This document shows, piece by piece, positions 33,253 through 45,500 of a stretch of DNA of 64,000 bases. Below the pieces are notes generated by a model, which had not been told where the DNA came from, ran no database searches, and worked only from the letters and a program-made list of their open reading frames with translations. The DNA comes from Siphonodentalium dalli (taxonomy: Eukaryota; Mollusca; Scaphopoda; Gadilida; Siphonodentaliidae). The first letter of the stretch is position 1. Each line of letters opens with the position of its first letter. The stretch lies in the NCBI GenBank assembly GCA_032622095.1, contig CP136063.1, positions 182,877,956 to 182,941,955 of the forward strand. The letters are read 5' to 3'. A program made the position numbers and the translations under genes.

Positions 33253-36200
33253 GTGGGTCCACTATTCTATTAACCCTTTCTATACTAAATGCTCGAGTAG
33301 ATCGCTGACGAGTAGTTGCCATTGGAAATGTTCAGATAATATGCAATGAATATGAATCATTCTGATTCTGCTACTGTATATTATCTGTTTTTCTGTTTGT
33401 CGTCTGCTTATGTGTATGCCGAATACCCCTCCAAAACGAATAATAAACAATTCCAATACACATGTATATACTTTTATAACTGAGTGGGAGAATCCTTTAG
33501 TATAGAAAGGGTTAAATTGTGATTAGTATAGTTAACCCTTCCATAACTGGAGCTTGCTGAAACCATACATGTATTTTAATTAACCCTCATGTGAGTTCAT
33601 TTTTTCTAAAATTTATACCAGGAGTGCATTACCTGAGGACATTCTTGATCATTATGTGCTACCGGCACACGAGCTGATTCAGGATGGTTGGTGTCGTTAT
33701 GCCCAATAGGGTGTATACTGCGAGGCAGATCTGGCGATGTCATAGGAGCTATGGAGAAATGTGATTTAAAACGTACTAGATGGTACTACTTTTGCAGGAT
33801 ATAACTTTGCGGATGTATCTTCGCGGATGTCTCTTTGTTGCAGTATGTAACTTTCATGACCGCGTTAATTGGTTTCGATATTTAGTTGTGAACAATGGCT
33901 TGGCCAATCTTGAACATTTTATTGCGGGAACACAATGCATAATATAACAGCTAACATTGCTGATGAAGTATGTCTCAGTTGGAATGTAGACTAAAGATCG
34001 TATTGCGAAGCATCGGGGGTGTTTTTAATCCGATTAGTAGGTTTTTGGTCCGCATTTAGAGGCTTTTTGCATGGTGTGGTGAATGAGAAATCTTCAGTGA
34101 TAGCCGTAGTTGTTGTAATAAATTGAAGGAATAGTTGTTTTAACGGAATTCTGCATTCATGAAACCAGTATATTATATATTTTATATATGATCTTGAGGG
34201 CGTTATCATTTCTGACTATGGTTTTCTTGTACGCATCTTGTGCCCCATGCATATATATACAGCTTCATGCATACCCGGCGTCCATAGTCCCGATGTCCTG
34301 ACCAAAGGCGTGGAGTTGCTACTCATTGACAGGCAATCTACATACCATCTTAGATATAGTCGTCAAAGTTGTGATAGGCGGCAATATAATGCTGACGTTT
34401 GCTATATCATAAAGAATCCCAAATGGCGAATATATAATATGATCTAATGTTGCGGCATTTCTTATCAATCACATGTGACACCATCCACACTAACTTCGCT
34501 TGAAGTGGCAATTAATTTCGAACAGAACAACAGGTGTTATAAATGTATGCATTGTGTTGACACCTGTAGAGAAAGGTGAGGTAACATCTGACGTGTGTCC
34601 TTGCTAGTGTGACCTACTATTTTGATTAAATGCATGATGGGCATAATTATTCAGAGAGCACACTCCGGCATGGTCAAATGCACGCGGTCCTGTTAACTTT
34701 CGATGATGCAGGTCAAACTGCATGCACGGTTTACATCCCTTGATGACAACGTAATTGGATGCAGGTGGGCCCTGCTGATTCAGCTATCATGTTGCTGCTG
34801 CATTAAAGGCCCCACTTAATGGTGCATAATCAGATATCGATTTTTGAAATCTTTTATTTTTTCAACACCTGGAATATTTGGCGGCCTGGAAAATATTCGA
34901 CGAATGCCTACCGACTTACTCTCGATACCAACTTTTGTTGAACAATTTTGTTGATATATCACATAAAAACCCTATTATATCATTAGAAAAAGCCACTACA
35001 TATTTCCTAATCTCTCACTAGTTATGAATAGGCGTGTGCTTTCCGAATCACTTGGCATCGCGCCAAAAATATGACCGCGCGTATTTACATTGATTCAGGT
35101 GGATTAATACTATTTCGAAAACCGCACATGACACCAACACAAGACAATGCAAAATGATTGCTTTGTTCATTAAAGTTAAATTCTTGTTCAACTTCGTTGC
35201 ACGAACAAAAATAGGCTCAAATATGCAAATTGGTTGACTATATTTTCTGTCGCCGGCCAGAGCGCGCAATACTGCCGTATACGGATGTGAAGCGTCTCAG
35301 CCAACACTGTAAATGTATTTATTTTGCAAGCATTTAGCAGCTTCTTTTAAGAATTTGTATTTGTTAAAGGTACTCAATCCGAATTAACGTTCGCAAATTA
35401 CTATTTCCTTGGTTACGGGGGTAAAAAATATTTGATTCTAGTCCAGGAACCCACCCATCAAAGCTAGGAGTTATCAGATATCGATGTTTGAAGTCTATTA
35501 TTTTTATTTTATGTGGCCCAGTAAACTGTCGACGAGAAGAACTTATCTGACCAGATAGCGGATGAAAATCGATAACTCTAAAATCCAGTGGCTTTTTTGT
35601 GTCAGATATTTGACAACTGGCAAAATTTCGTTGAACAAAACGTTCATAAATAACAGGTTTTGGGCAATTTTATACAATAGTTGACATTGGTTAGCATTAT
35701 TTTTTGGCCATTAATCGATTCTGATAACTCAAGCGGCGTTTCAAGAAATGTTAATTGTTTTTGGAATCTGATAATGTGAATACCATCTAATCTGATTGTG
35801 CACCTTTAATTTTCGAATGTGCAGATCATATTATATACAAATTATTCATTACTATCTGAAAGAGGAAGCCCCAAAATATTGCATTATATCAACTTATCCA
35901 GTCGAATAAACTGTGATCATTTTGTTTTTGTCAATGCACCGACGGGTGTTTTGTGCTTAATTTCGATCTGGTCTATACTTCCAGTCTATTATTCACAATG
36001 GAAGGGGAAATAACTCTGTCTCTTAATTGTGAGTTATGATGCATTCTGGATACATAACGGGTAAATATTGGGGTGAATTTGAGAATAGCTATCACTTGGT
36101 GGGCACTCATAGGCCACAGCTGTTCCGTATTATGGTGGAATATTTATATATATATAAATTTGATTGCTCTTCCAATTGGTATACAATATGGAATATGTTG

Positions 36201-39200
36201 TGTATAATGTGGTCTGGGCATTCGAAAATTAAGTGAACAAAAGTACGGTCATTTTTCATAAGTTGTCGTTTCAGAGGTATTTTGTTAATCTGAATGTCTC
36301 GAAAAAAGCTATTATCTCTCTAAAGTAATCAAGATCATATATATTTTATTATATTTTAATGATGTCTGCGGTGATTATTGCGTTTTGCATCAACTATAAG
36401 AGCAGCCATTATTCAAATATTTTAGAATATGTATGTTGTGGAATGTTTCTAGCCGACAATGACTTTTCCTCGACTCGTTCGGATTAAGGGCCCATTTAAT
36501 TTTCGAGTAACCAATTTTTTATAGTGCCTTGATATACGGGTTTAATGACAATCTATGACATAAATGATCAAAATACTATTTGGAACGTCTGCGTCTCAGA
36601 AGGTACCCATAGAGTAATAGAAAATATATGATATCATAGAAACATTTCCCCCGTCTCGCTCCCAGAATGCAACAGAATTCAAACTAAAATATAGAGTTAT
36701 TCCCTTCCATTGAAAATAATACACTTTTCAGTACAGTCCTGATGTGAAACTTAAGCACAAAAACACGCCGGTACGACGGTACCTCAACAAAAACAACATG
36801 TTCACAGTTTATTACACCGGATAAGTTGATAATACAATGTTTTGGAGCTTCCTCTTTCAAATTGTATATAATATGCGATTTGCCCGGGGTTCGAAATTTA
36901 AGTGGGCCTTTAACTAAAGACTGAGGAAATAAGAACTCGGGAAAAGTAATGGTACTTTTTATTACCAGTATCACGTTGCCTCTCCAACATCATAGCTAGA
37001 TTAGCAGGACCCACCAACATCATAGCTAAATTAGCAGGACCCACCAACATCATAGCTAAATTAGCAGGACCCATGCACCAACATCATAGATAAATTAGCA
37101 TGCATGACCCATGCACCAATATAATAGTAATTTAGCAGGACCACTTAATCAGGGGTTGAGCAGCCCTTTTACATGGGTGTAGCTATAGTCCAAAAGAATG
37201 TGTCCATCTGTGACGCCCCGGGTGACAGTCGATTTTAGGATATAAAAAAATCCATTTAATTCGCATCTCTCCTCTTTTCACTTTGAAACTTATCTACTGT
37301 TATTATAAGATTCTAAATAATAAGGATAATTCCAACATTAGCATGGTCCCTAAAGCAATCGTGACCCAGGGTAGGAAATTGCCAGACTTCTGACTTGGTA
37401 ATCACTAAAATGCATTTTATTTTCAATCCAAATTTCTACCCAGCGATGTGTCAAATTGGACGAAAACAGAACCGTTCTCGATCATGGTCCATAGGCCATT
37501 TCCGCCCCTCGGGTTTAGCTCCCGTGGGAGAGAGTCAGATGTGTTTCTACGGGATATTTGGACTGGTCGCCCAGTCATGTTTGGTCGAAATCTGAACCGT
37601 TCTCGAAATAGCTAGTCTATATGCCATATACCATTTCACCCTCGATGGTGACCCTAGCTCCCCTGTGGTGTGTTTATGTGTGGTATATGGGGGCAACCCA
37701 GCCATGGGCTCAAATTATAATTAGCTAAAAGAGACGTTCTTTTGAATAAGGAAGCGGGAAAATTTCAAAAAGTCACGGTTCAAACTAATGATCGTTAGTT
37801 GGAAGCCTGGTCAACTGGTTCCTTTCAATCTCATTATTCACTTTTTAACCCTTCACTATTGCAGCATACAGCCATTGTACAACAACAACCACCCCAACCA
37901 CTCCTACCTCGACGACCACAACAACCTCATCATCAACAACTGCATCAAGTTCAACAACTACAATAGTATCAATATCAACAAGCACAACAGGCTCAACTTC
38001 AACAACCACACCAGTCTCCACTTCAACGACTGCGCCAGTCTCAACTTCAACAACTGCCCCAGTCTCAACTTCAACGACTTCACCAGTCTCAACTTCAACT
38101 TCAGTCGGAAGCACCTCAGATGCCGTGAATGCGACAGATTCTACAACAAGTTCACAGTCTGGTATTTCGACTACCATCACCACGGTTGTCAATGGAACGA
38201 ACATTACGACGACCAACGTCAATTCAACCGATTCACCTACTCCAACAACAGACTCGACCACCACAGAAAGCACAACCACAGGTAGGAGCAGCTGTGTTTA
38301 AAACCCAGTATACGCTTTCTTTTATATGACAATCGATTAAGCAGCAAATTACTCCAAATTTCTAAGCCAGTTGCTACTCATTTTGGCAAAATAATGTAAC
38401 AAACCTCCAAAATAGTACGATGCGAATAAGAAATTTTAGTGTAAAATGCTCTTTCTTTCATACAATAATGCCCTAAATAATCGACTCCTTGCCACAGCAA
38501 AATTATGGGTAATTTTTCAGGATTTAGTCGGAAATATGGCTTGTTGCCATTCATCGGATCTCAATCTTAATCGGACGTAATCCATATTTGATCGTGGTCT
38601 GTACTTTTGGATGATAAACACTTATACCAACTTTGGTTCAGATCAAATAAACTAAACCAAAGTGTTATAAAATCGGGCAAATTCTAAGTTAAAAATGGTC
38701 GTAACTCATTTAAAAATAACTGGAAGGAACCCATATTCGAACTTGGCCTGTAAATGTACCAACTTAGGATCAGATATAATAATCCAAACTGGAGTTATCG
38801 GTCGGAAACCATAAATATTAATGAGCGGACAGACACGAAAAGACACTTGTGATGTGCATTCTAAAAATTGTTGGGTGTACCCTAGTCCAACAAATTAGAC
38901 TATTCGGATTAATACATATTTTAATATTTGGACATTTACGATTGTATTACTCCTTCTATTAAATGGTCCATAAATGTCCAAATATTAAATTTCCAATTAA
39001 TCCGAAAGTCTAATTTGTTGGACTAGGTGTACCCCATAATTTCGTACCCTGTGAAGTGTTTTTAAAGAACGGCCCCAATGATGGGGGGGGGGGGGGCTTT
39101 GATAAAGCAAAAATCAGATGTTTGACCTCTGGGATGCAGCGAGAATGCAGACAAGGGTTTGCTCAATTTTGTACTACTTCCATAAAAAATACGAGAAAAC

Positions 39201-39598
39201 AACCGACATAAATTATAATTCATGGTTGAACTATATACATGTATGGTAACATTAAAGGTTACCTAATATTACTGAGTTTAGTGTTGACATCTTGAATTCT
39301 AACTCTTTCAGAGCCAGCTTGCATTGATGGAACATATGCAGCAATTCCAACTCATACATCCTACTATCAACGATGCAGCATGGGAGTATGGTCACAGCCA
39401 ATGAGCTGTCCTAGAAATTATTTATTCAGTGATATCATTTCAGTCTGTATTCACCGAAGAATGTACTTTGCCATAATAATGGCCTACAATAACTTCATGA
39501 ATGGGAAGAGTTTCCATTCTGATGACAGCAGTGAACATTCTTATGGAAGTATGAGTGGAGGGGCCAGCAGTGTCAGTAGTGAACTGTTCGATGACTAA
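33201..39598 (+). CDS. Secreted mucin-like protein with a CBM14-like C-terminal module (3 exons)
   Basis: Joining 33201-33252, 37865-38281 and 39312-39598 gives 756 nt, or 251 residues plus stop; both introns are phase 1. Residues 1-21 form a signal peptide (hydrophobic core VFLTVLIA). Residues 23-156 are Ser/Thr-rich, with four PVSTSTTA-type octapeptides at 67-97 and N-glycosylation sequons (NAT, NGT, NIT, NST). Residues 158-206 resemble a peritrophin-A/CBM14 chitin-binding module: C160-IDGTY, SYYQRCSMG (C178), SCPRNYLF (C189), C202. The second cysteine of the usual six is Thr and the last is missing. Residues 207-251 form a Ser/Gly-rich acidic tail. Likely extracellular, in a mucus, cuticle or shell matrix (inference). 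The splice sites and phases are seen in sequence; expression is not shown. Confidence 0.72.
33270..33515. mobile_element. TTAA piggyBac-like MITE in intron 1
   Basis: TTAA at 33270-33273 and 33512-33515 with the perfect inverted CCCTTTCTATACTAAA. It includes AATGTTCAGATAAT, half of the hairpin core seen complete at 42299-42368. A fragment of another TTAA MITE end follows at 33532. Confidence 0.85.
33516..35363. repeat. Intron 1 sequence with R3 and MITE fragments
   Basis: About 33990-34235 is R3 family on the minus strand. About 34793-34990 begins TTAAAGGCCCCACTTAA and carries CAGATATCGATTTTTGAA, shared with the AGGTACTC MITEs. No further exon with matching phase was found, although a small one could be missed. 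Confidence 0.5.
35364..35809. mobile_element. Second AGGTACTC-family TTAA MITE (intron 1)
   Basis: TTAA at 35364-35367 and 35806-35809. The left TIR AGGTACTCAATCCGA is intact; the right is diverged (GATTGTGCACCT). It abuts the E2 sequence (TTTTCGAATGTGCAG), probably having inserted at a TTAA within E2. Confidence 0.7.
35806..36915. mobile_element. E2 inverted-repeat element (intron 1)
   Basis: About 35810-36015 is inverted at about 36695-36905. Shared phrases are GAGGAAGCNCCAAAA, AACTTATCC and GAATAACTCTNT-like blocks. The right end GGGCCTTTAA reads TTAAAGGCCC in complement, again a TTAA boundary. The middle (36062-36240) matches 7168-7345 inverted. Confidence 0.6.
36984..37140 (+). repeat. 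30-bp minisatellite, about 5 copies (intron 1)
   Basis: The unit CCAACATCATAGCTAAATTA followed by GCAGGACCCA repeats at 36984, 37014 and 37044, then in variant forms to about 37140. A related phrase on the opposite strand occurs near 7098-7150. Confidence 0.85.
37865..38281 (+). CDS. Exon 2, Ser/Thr-rich mucin region
   Basis: Preceded by a pyrimidine-rich tract and TTGCAG, followed by CACAG/GTAGGA. It begins with two bases completing codon 18 and ends with one base of codon 157. The coding frame is the one reading ACA/ACC/TCA codons (Thr, Ser). Long open frames in the other plus frame (Asn/His-rich) and on the minus strand (Val/Glu-rich) are shadows of this low-complexity exon. Confidence 0.75.
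38465..39035. mobile_element. Intron 2 repeats: hairpin-MITE fragment, R2 copy, foldback MITE
   Basis: About 38465-38560 is a half copy of the TAATGCCCTAAATAATCG hairpin family (complete at 58378-58548). About 38640-38870 is an R2 repeat. 38873-39035 is a foldback with arms of about 70 bp (TAGTCCAACAAATTAGACT inverted at 39008-39026). Confidence 0.65.
39312..39598 (+). CDS. Exon 3, CBM14-like module and C-terminus
   Basis: The acceptor CTCTTTCAG precedes AGCCAGCTTGC. The base carried over from exon 2 makes GAG, and the frame runs 94 further codons to TAA at 39596-39598. The Cys pattern is given in the gene entry. No clear AATAAA was found before the tandem-cored element at 39722, so the polyadenylation site is unknown. 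Confidence 0.75.
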
Positions 39599-39721
39599 CT
39601 ACATAGTGAAATATAATTCGAAATGTGATTTGTTCTGTCGAATGTTACCAATTGTCTCAGGTTGTTGAAATGTGTTGTTAACAATGGTTGGATAATTTGG
39701 AAGTTAACCAGACATGTCCCT

Positions 39722-40093
39722 AAGATGGCTAAAATATGACATTGAAATTATTTTATCTCGAAATTTCGAGATAACTTCTCAATATTTCGAGATAACTTCT
39801 CAACATTTTGAGATAACTTCTCAATATTTTGAGATAAGATCTCAATATTTTGAGATAATATTTCAATATTTTGAGAAAATATCTCAATATTTCGAGATGA
39901 CTTCTCAATATTTTTAGATAACTTCTCAATATTTTGAAATAATATCTCAATATTTGGAAATCACTTCTCAATATAATTTGTAAATATCTTATTTCAAAAG
40001 ATGTTATCTCAAAATATGGAGAAGTGATCTCAAAATATTGAGAAGTTTCGAGATAAATTAAATAATTTTAATGTCCTATTTCAGCCATCGTAA
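39722..40093. mobile_element. TIR element with a 21-bp tandem core
   Basis: The ends are inverted (GATGGCTAAAATATGACATT and, at the right, complement GATGGCTGAAATAGGACATT) and continue about 45 bp. The direct repeat GTCCCT flanks them at 39716-39721 and 40094-40099. The core, about 39765-40050, is some 13 units of about 21 bp (TTTCGAGATAACTTCTCAAT), with the last units inverted. It has the same design as 5120-5533 but is unrelated in sequence. Confidence 0.7.
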
Positions 40094-40099
40094 GTCCCT

Positions 40100-41688
40100 G
40101 CTTTTGTGCATTTCATATACAGGGCCAAGAACCTATGTAACCAGTCAAGTCTCTAACCCAAACCGGTTTTGATTATAAATTTGTTTAAAACACATGTAAC
40201 CATTATAAAAATTGTCATCGTCTGACATGACAAACTATTACATGAGCTGTGGAAATTCACAATGCACCTTAAACGTTCAGTAGGTAATCTTTAAAAAATC
40301 ATATTTATTAACTGTATTTCAAGGACAATAGGTATCAATTGTGCTCCGATTTTGAACATAAAATTTACACCTCAACCATTTAATATATGTTCGTAAAATG
40401 CACTTAATTCCGTTCACTCGTAAGTACAATAACTCCTGCAACACATATCTAGCTCATCCACTGCATGAGTTGCAGGTAGCAGCTATCCGAACGTCTGAAG
40501 CGACGGTTATAGGAGAGTATCACCCCCCCCCCCCCCTTCGGTACGCGGGATTCAGGATGTTTTGAAGCCGTACGCGGGATTCATACCCCCGAATTAACTG
40601 GTATTCGGGTTCAAGCAAAACATCTTGGACGCAGCTAGGTTTTGATGGCTCAAAATAATATTTTGTGCTAGTTTAATATCTGTATGAATGAGTGGGTAGA
40701 ATAGCTTCTTGGGCATATTCGACCACCATACCATCATACAGTATTATTAATCGTATCAATAACGGCCTCATAACGCCCATAACGCGACCGGCGTCTCTTC
40801 GGTCGTTAACCGGAAAGCGTCCGGAAACTATATTTGATTTGTTTTCCAATTCCAAACTTTTAATTAACAGGTATCGGTGTCGTCACTTCCGACTTTAACA
40901 AGACATACCAGGACTTTATTTAACCCTTTATGAACTAAATTAACTCTCCCATCCAGTTATAAAAGTATACAATGGAATAGCTTATCATTGATTTTGAGGG
41001 GTGTTCAGGTAAAATAAGCAGACGACAAACATTAAAAGTGAAGAATGAGTCAAATGCATTGAGGGAAATGTCCAGATAATAAGTTCAACAAACGGCCCTT
41101 TGCCTTTGGTCGTTTGTTGAACTTATTATAGGAACATTTCCTATGGGATAACTACTCATAAATGATGATCCAGTATGGAAAGGATTAAGGAGGAAGTTTT
41201 TATATTGTCAATCTATAGAAACATAAAAATAATCACACACCGTTAAGGATAACCTGCCCTTAATAGATTAACCTGTCATTGTATCTCGTCAAATTATAGT
41301 ATCACAATATACTCTACTCCAATATCATGTGAGGCATAATGGATCATAATGTGTCTATGTAACTTCTGCTTGTATCTGTCTGATATTAAAAGTCAATTTG
41401 TATGTCATTTATCGCATATTGTTTCTTAAAATGTATTCAGGATTCACCCCCCAAAATTAACTGGTATTCAGGATTCACCCCCCCGAAATTAACTGGTATT
41501 CAGGATTCAGGGGGGAGGGGTGATACCCTCTTATAGTGGCATAGGTTCAAGTCTCAGATTAAAATTTTTGTTGATTTGTATTACATGTAATAAATCTATA
41601 CTTGAATAAAACAATTCCACTGAACACATATTACCTTGTTATGACAGCCGGATGTTCCAGTCGCCCATTAGTTCTATATATAGACATG
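40100..41688. mobile_element. TIR element 40508-41535 containing a nested TTAA MITE
   Basis: TATAGGAGAGTATCACCCCC at 40508 is inverted near 41510-41535 (complement TATAAGAGGGTATCACCCC). GGGATTCATACCCCCGAATT-type phrases also recur in inverted sense near 41445-41505. Nested inside is a TTAA MITE, 40920-41188 (TTAACCCTTTATGAAC left, AAAGGATTAA right), with the hairpin core AAGTTCAACAAACG at 41065-41150. Confidence 0.6.
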
Positions 41689-42562
41689 TTAACCCGTTTT
41701 ATACTGAATTGATTAATCCCCCAACAAATTCAAAAAGTGTACATCGGAATGGTCTATTATTGATTTGGATGGATGTACAGTAATGCCCTAGATAATCGAC
41801 TCCTTAACCACAGCAGAATTATGGGTAATTGTTCAGGATTTAGTCGGAAATATGGCTTGTTACCATTCATGGATAATGCCATGTTCACATTTTATAAGAA
41901 CAAAATTGGAGCATGTCAATGTTCTAGGGTTCGTTTTTGGACTAAACCTCGCTTCCTTTTTGTGAAAAATGAGAGAAATCTGGAATCCACCACGTGATAT
42001 GCATCATTAATTCATGCCATTTTATAACTATTCTTAGTTTCATTTGTTAAAAATTTAAGTGTTAGAAGTAATAAATAAAACAATGAGTAACATCCCCTAT
42101 ATTTCTAGATGGGCCTTACACATTTATTAACGGAGTCGAGTTGAATTATGTAAAAGAGTTTTAGTTTTTCCTTAGATCTACTCAACATGTTTGGGCTGAA
42201 GATTGCTGGACATAATTGATTTTTGACAAACCTTCTTCTTGGTCGCCACAGCCAATTGACCTTAAAATACTCATGGGCCAGTAGCTCTGACACTTGAGAA
42301 ATGTTCAGATAATAAGTTCAACAAACGACATATAAGGTCGTTTTTCGAACTTATTATCTTAACATTTCTCACCAAATCAGTGATCAACTAATAAAAATCC
42401 ATGTGCACTTATATTATATTTTCTTCTGTCTGCTTTTATTATCTTTTCTTCTGTCCGACGTCTGCTTTTATTATCTGATCATCCCTCCAATTGATAACAT
42501 ATCATTCCAATATATACTGTTATGTATGGGTGGGATAATACATTTAGTATACAAGGGGTCAA
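41689..42562. mobile_element. Degraded TTAA MITE with nested hairpin-MITE fragment
   Basis: The left end TTAACCCGTTTTATACTGAA and right end AGTATACAAGGGGTCAA are decayed piggyBac-like termini. 42299-42368 is the complete GTTCAGATAATAAGTTC hairpin core. 41785-41875 is a half copy of the TAATGCCCTA hairpin family inserted within it. Confidence 0.65.
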
Positions 42563-45500
42563 CGAACATATCAAGAGTATGACTTCACAGGTGCATGTCA
42601 GTGATGCAGCTTGTATGTTGTTATTAGCGACAATACGATGTAAGCTGACGATTAGGCTTGATGTGACAGTAGATTATGTGACCTTATTCACCCTTTGACT
42701 AGATTTTTAACAGAGAAGGTATACTTACTCTATCAGGGCTATTTGACATAGCCCTAGATTTTTTCATGTATTTGAGATTCAGCAGGCAGGTTTTGGCTCC
42801 CGGACATAGCAAAACTTCAGGTCTACCAGACCTGTGCCAAATTTCACACTGATTGATGACCTTTTTATTTCACGATCGGCATATGTTTACCCAATACCAT
42901 CAACAATACTGACGCGAAATCAGTGATCTAAAGAACTGAATATACTACACATGTACACATGTCGTGGACAATTATATTAGAGGGCTTCCATCTTAACTTT
43001 GATACGTATACATGAGACTGATCAAATAAAAAATATTGCTTTGGGTAGCATTTGTTCATACCAATTCATGATTGGATGTATAGGGTTAATATTTTCAAAA
43101 CAAATCAATCATATATGCAGTTGAAAAATGTGCCATGAATAACCTGGATTTGAATTAAACTGTTAAAATTTATCATAAACTTACGGCCCTAATGGGAGAT
43201 AATCTACGGACATTATTGGAACCACTACTTTACAGAGCATTGGTCCGTTTTCTTGAAGCATGTTCTATTTTATGGATAATAGTTCCGTAATTAATACAAT
43301 CAACAAAAAAATGCGTTTTAATTGTCGAGTATGTTGCGATCAGTATGAGGTCATAATTGACAATCACTCGACAAATCTTAATAGATTGTGGAATCTGGTA
43401 TTGAGCTAACGAGAAATAGCATGAGCGTTAATTAATCTTTGTACAAAACCACAAGTTGAACGTAATTTCATAACATATATAGAGGCAATGAAATTGAAAG
43501 GAACTGTATATTTGAACTTACGCCGCATGTAAGTGCGTCAACTGTTGGATCAGATATGCATTACTGACATAAATTCTTTCACAGATGATTGTACCGTAAA
43601 ATTACGGAATGTAAATCGGTAAAAATACAGTACTTTGAACCATAAATTTACGGAGATAAAATTTTTCACAGATGATTGTACCATAAAATTATGGAACAAA
43701 GTTGTGTAAGATTTAGGTGGCTCCGTAATTTTATAGAACAAAGAAGTGCTGGCAAAGATTTTTTTCCAGGGCTTTGCTCCATAAACTTACGGAAACACTT
43801 TTAACAGTGTATGAGAATGATCGTGTGAAAAAAATTAGAGTTATCACATTAGATAGCATGTCTAAGGAATTGGTTATGGGGTTAATATGTTTAAGCAAAT
43901 CAACCAAATGATCCTCACATATACAGGTCAGGGGTGTGTCATAATTAAACAAGAGGTGTGCACTCGGGTGCTAGCATACCCCCCACCGTGGCAAATTCAA
44001 CCCGCATTATCCGTAAACCCAACAAAAAAGATTTTTAACTTTAAAGAAAAATTTGGATTAATAATATCGATATGGTGTCGCAAGAAGCTTGTACAGAAAA
44101 AAAGACGGACGGACCCAAAACTGTGGTAAAAATCATTGTTCCGAACCCATATTCGAATAAACTTCCGGAAAATATCCTAACTTGATAGCATCCACACACA
44201 AAAATCCCAAAATTTTCTAAGTTAAAATAAGTCGAAAATGAAGTGTAATGTTAGGAAAAACAGTCCGAGACAACCCTGAGCCGCATCATGTAGAGAGGGT
44301 GTTGTGAGAAGCATGTATACCAAAAAGTATTGAAATCGGTTCATATTTGTTAAAGTTATTAAGTCGGACAGAATTTTCTAAGTCAAAATAAGTCGAAAAG
44401 TAAGGCGTAACTTAAAAAAAGAAAGTCGCACCGCACAGCAATTAGCATCATGCGGAGATGCGGTCCTAAGGAGATTACATACAAAAAATTATTGAAATCG
44501 GTTAATAGTAGTTCGAGTTATGAGGTCGGACGGACGGACGGACACACGGAGGGAGAAAGTGTGACGGACGGACGGACAGACACAGTCAATCCAGTATACC
44601 CCCTATTTTATATGGGGGTATAACTATGCCATGAGCCCATGACATATAAACACAATCAGATGACCAATATTTGAGTTAACAAATCTGTCAGCATAATGTC
44701 TATGGTTGTGTGGAACAGATTAATATTTCCCAAAACTAATCAACTAACTGATCATTACAAAATAATTCATAAAAAGCATGTCACTGGTCTTATATACCCA
44801 TGTAATACGTCAGTGCCAAAGATTAACAGCATTGTTGTTATTCTGCAGCCAACATGCAATTTAGGGAATATCAAAACAAAACATCACATCTAATGATCTA
44901 AAATTATTCAATAGGTGTTGAGTGTTTATTAATGAACCTGGTTCAAAGTGGAAGTGTTAATTTAATATGTTCTGCCTAGTGGAAACAATAGTCATATTTG
45001 AGACAGGTGAATGTATCTGCTTATTGTACATTGCTAGCAGCCAACATTTTAGTTTGATATTGATTGCATGGCAGCATGTGTCTTTGGGTTTGGTGGGAGG
45101 AGTTAATATAATTTTCAAAACCAAATTAATGAATCAACACCAAAATGCATACAGACGAAGTGTGTGCCAAGAAAAACCTAGATAAGAAATATGAGAAAGA
45201 TCAGATGATCGGCATTTGAGTTATTATATCGGATAGCATGTGTCAATGGAATGGGTGTAATGAGTTAATTTTTAATCCCAAAATCCATGCAAGTGAACAG
45301 TGGATCATCGAAAACATGAAGATAATATAGGAGAATGATCAAACGAAAAATATCACAAGAGCATAGGATGGTTGGATGGGATTAACAGAAATATTTTCCA
45401 AACCCATCAAATGTTGGGACTATATGTCAATTCAATGTTTCATAGATACAACACAAACATGTCAACACTTTGGAATAATGATACATACCAATATCACAGC

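Noticed and set aside
37788-38285. Asn/His-rich plus-strand frame and Val/Glu-rich minus-strand frame
   Set aside because: Both are shadows of the Ser/Thr-rich exon, whose true frame has no internal ATG but has splice sites matching exons 1 and 3.
41540-41570. GGTTCAAGTCTC resembling a tRNA B box
   Set aside because: No A box, cloverleaf pairing or acceptor stem could be found around it.
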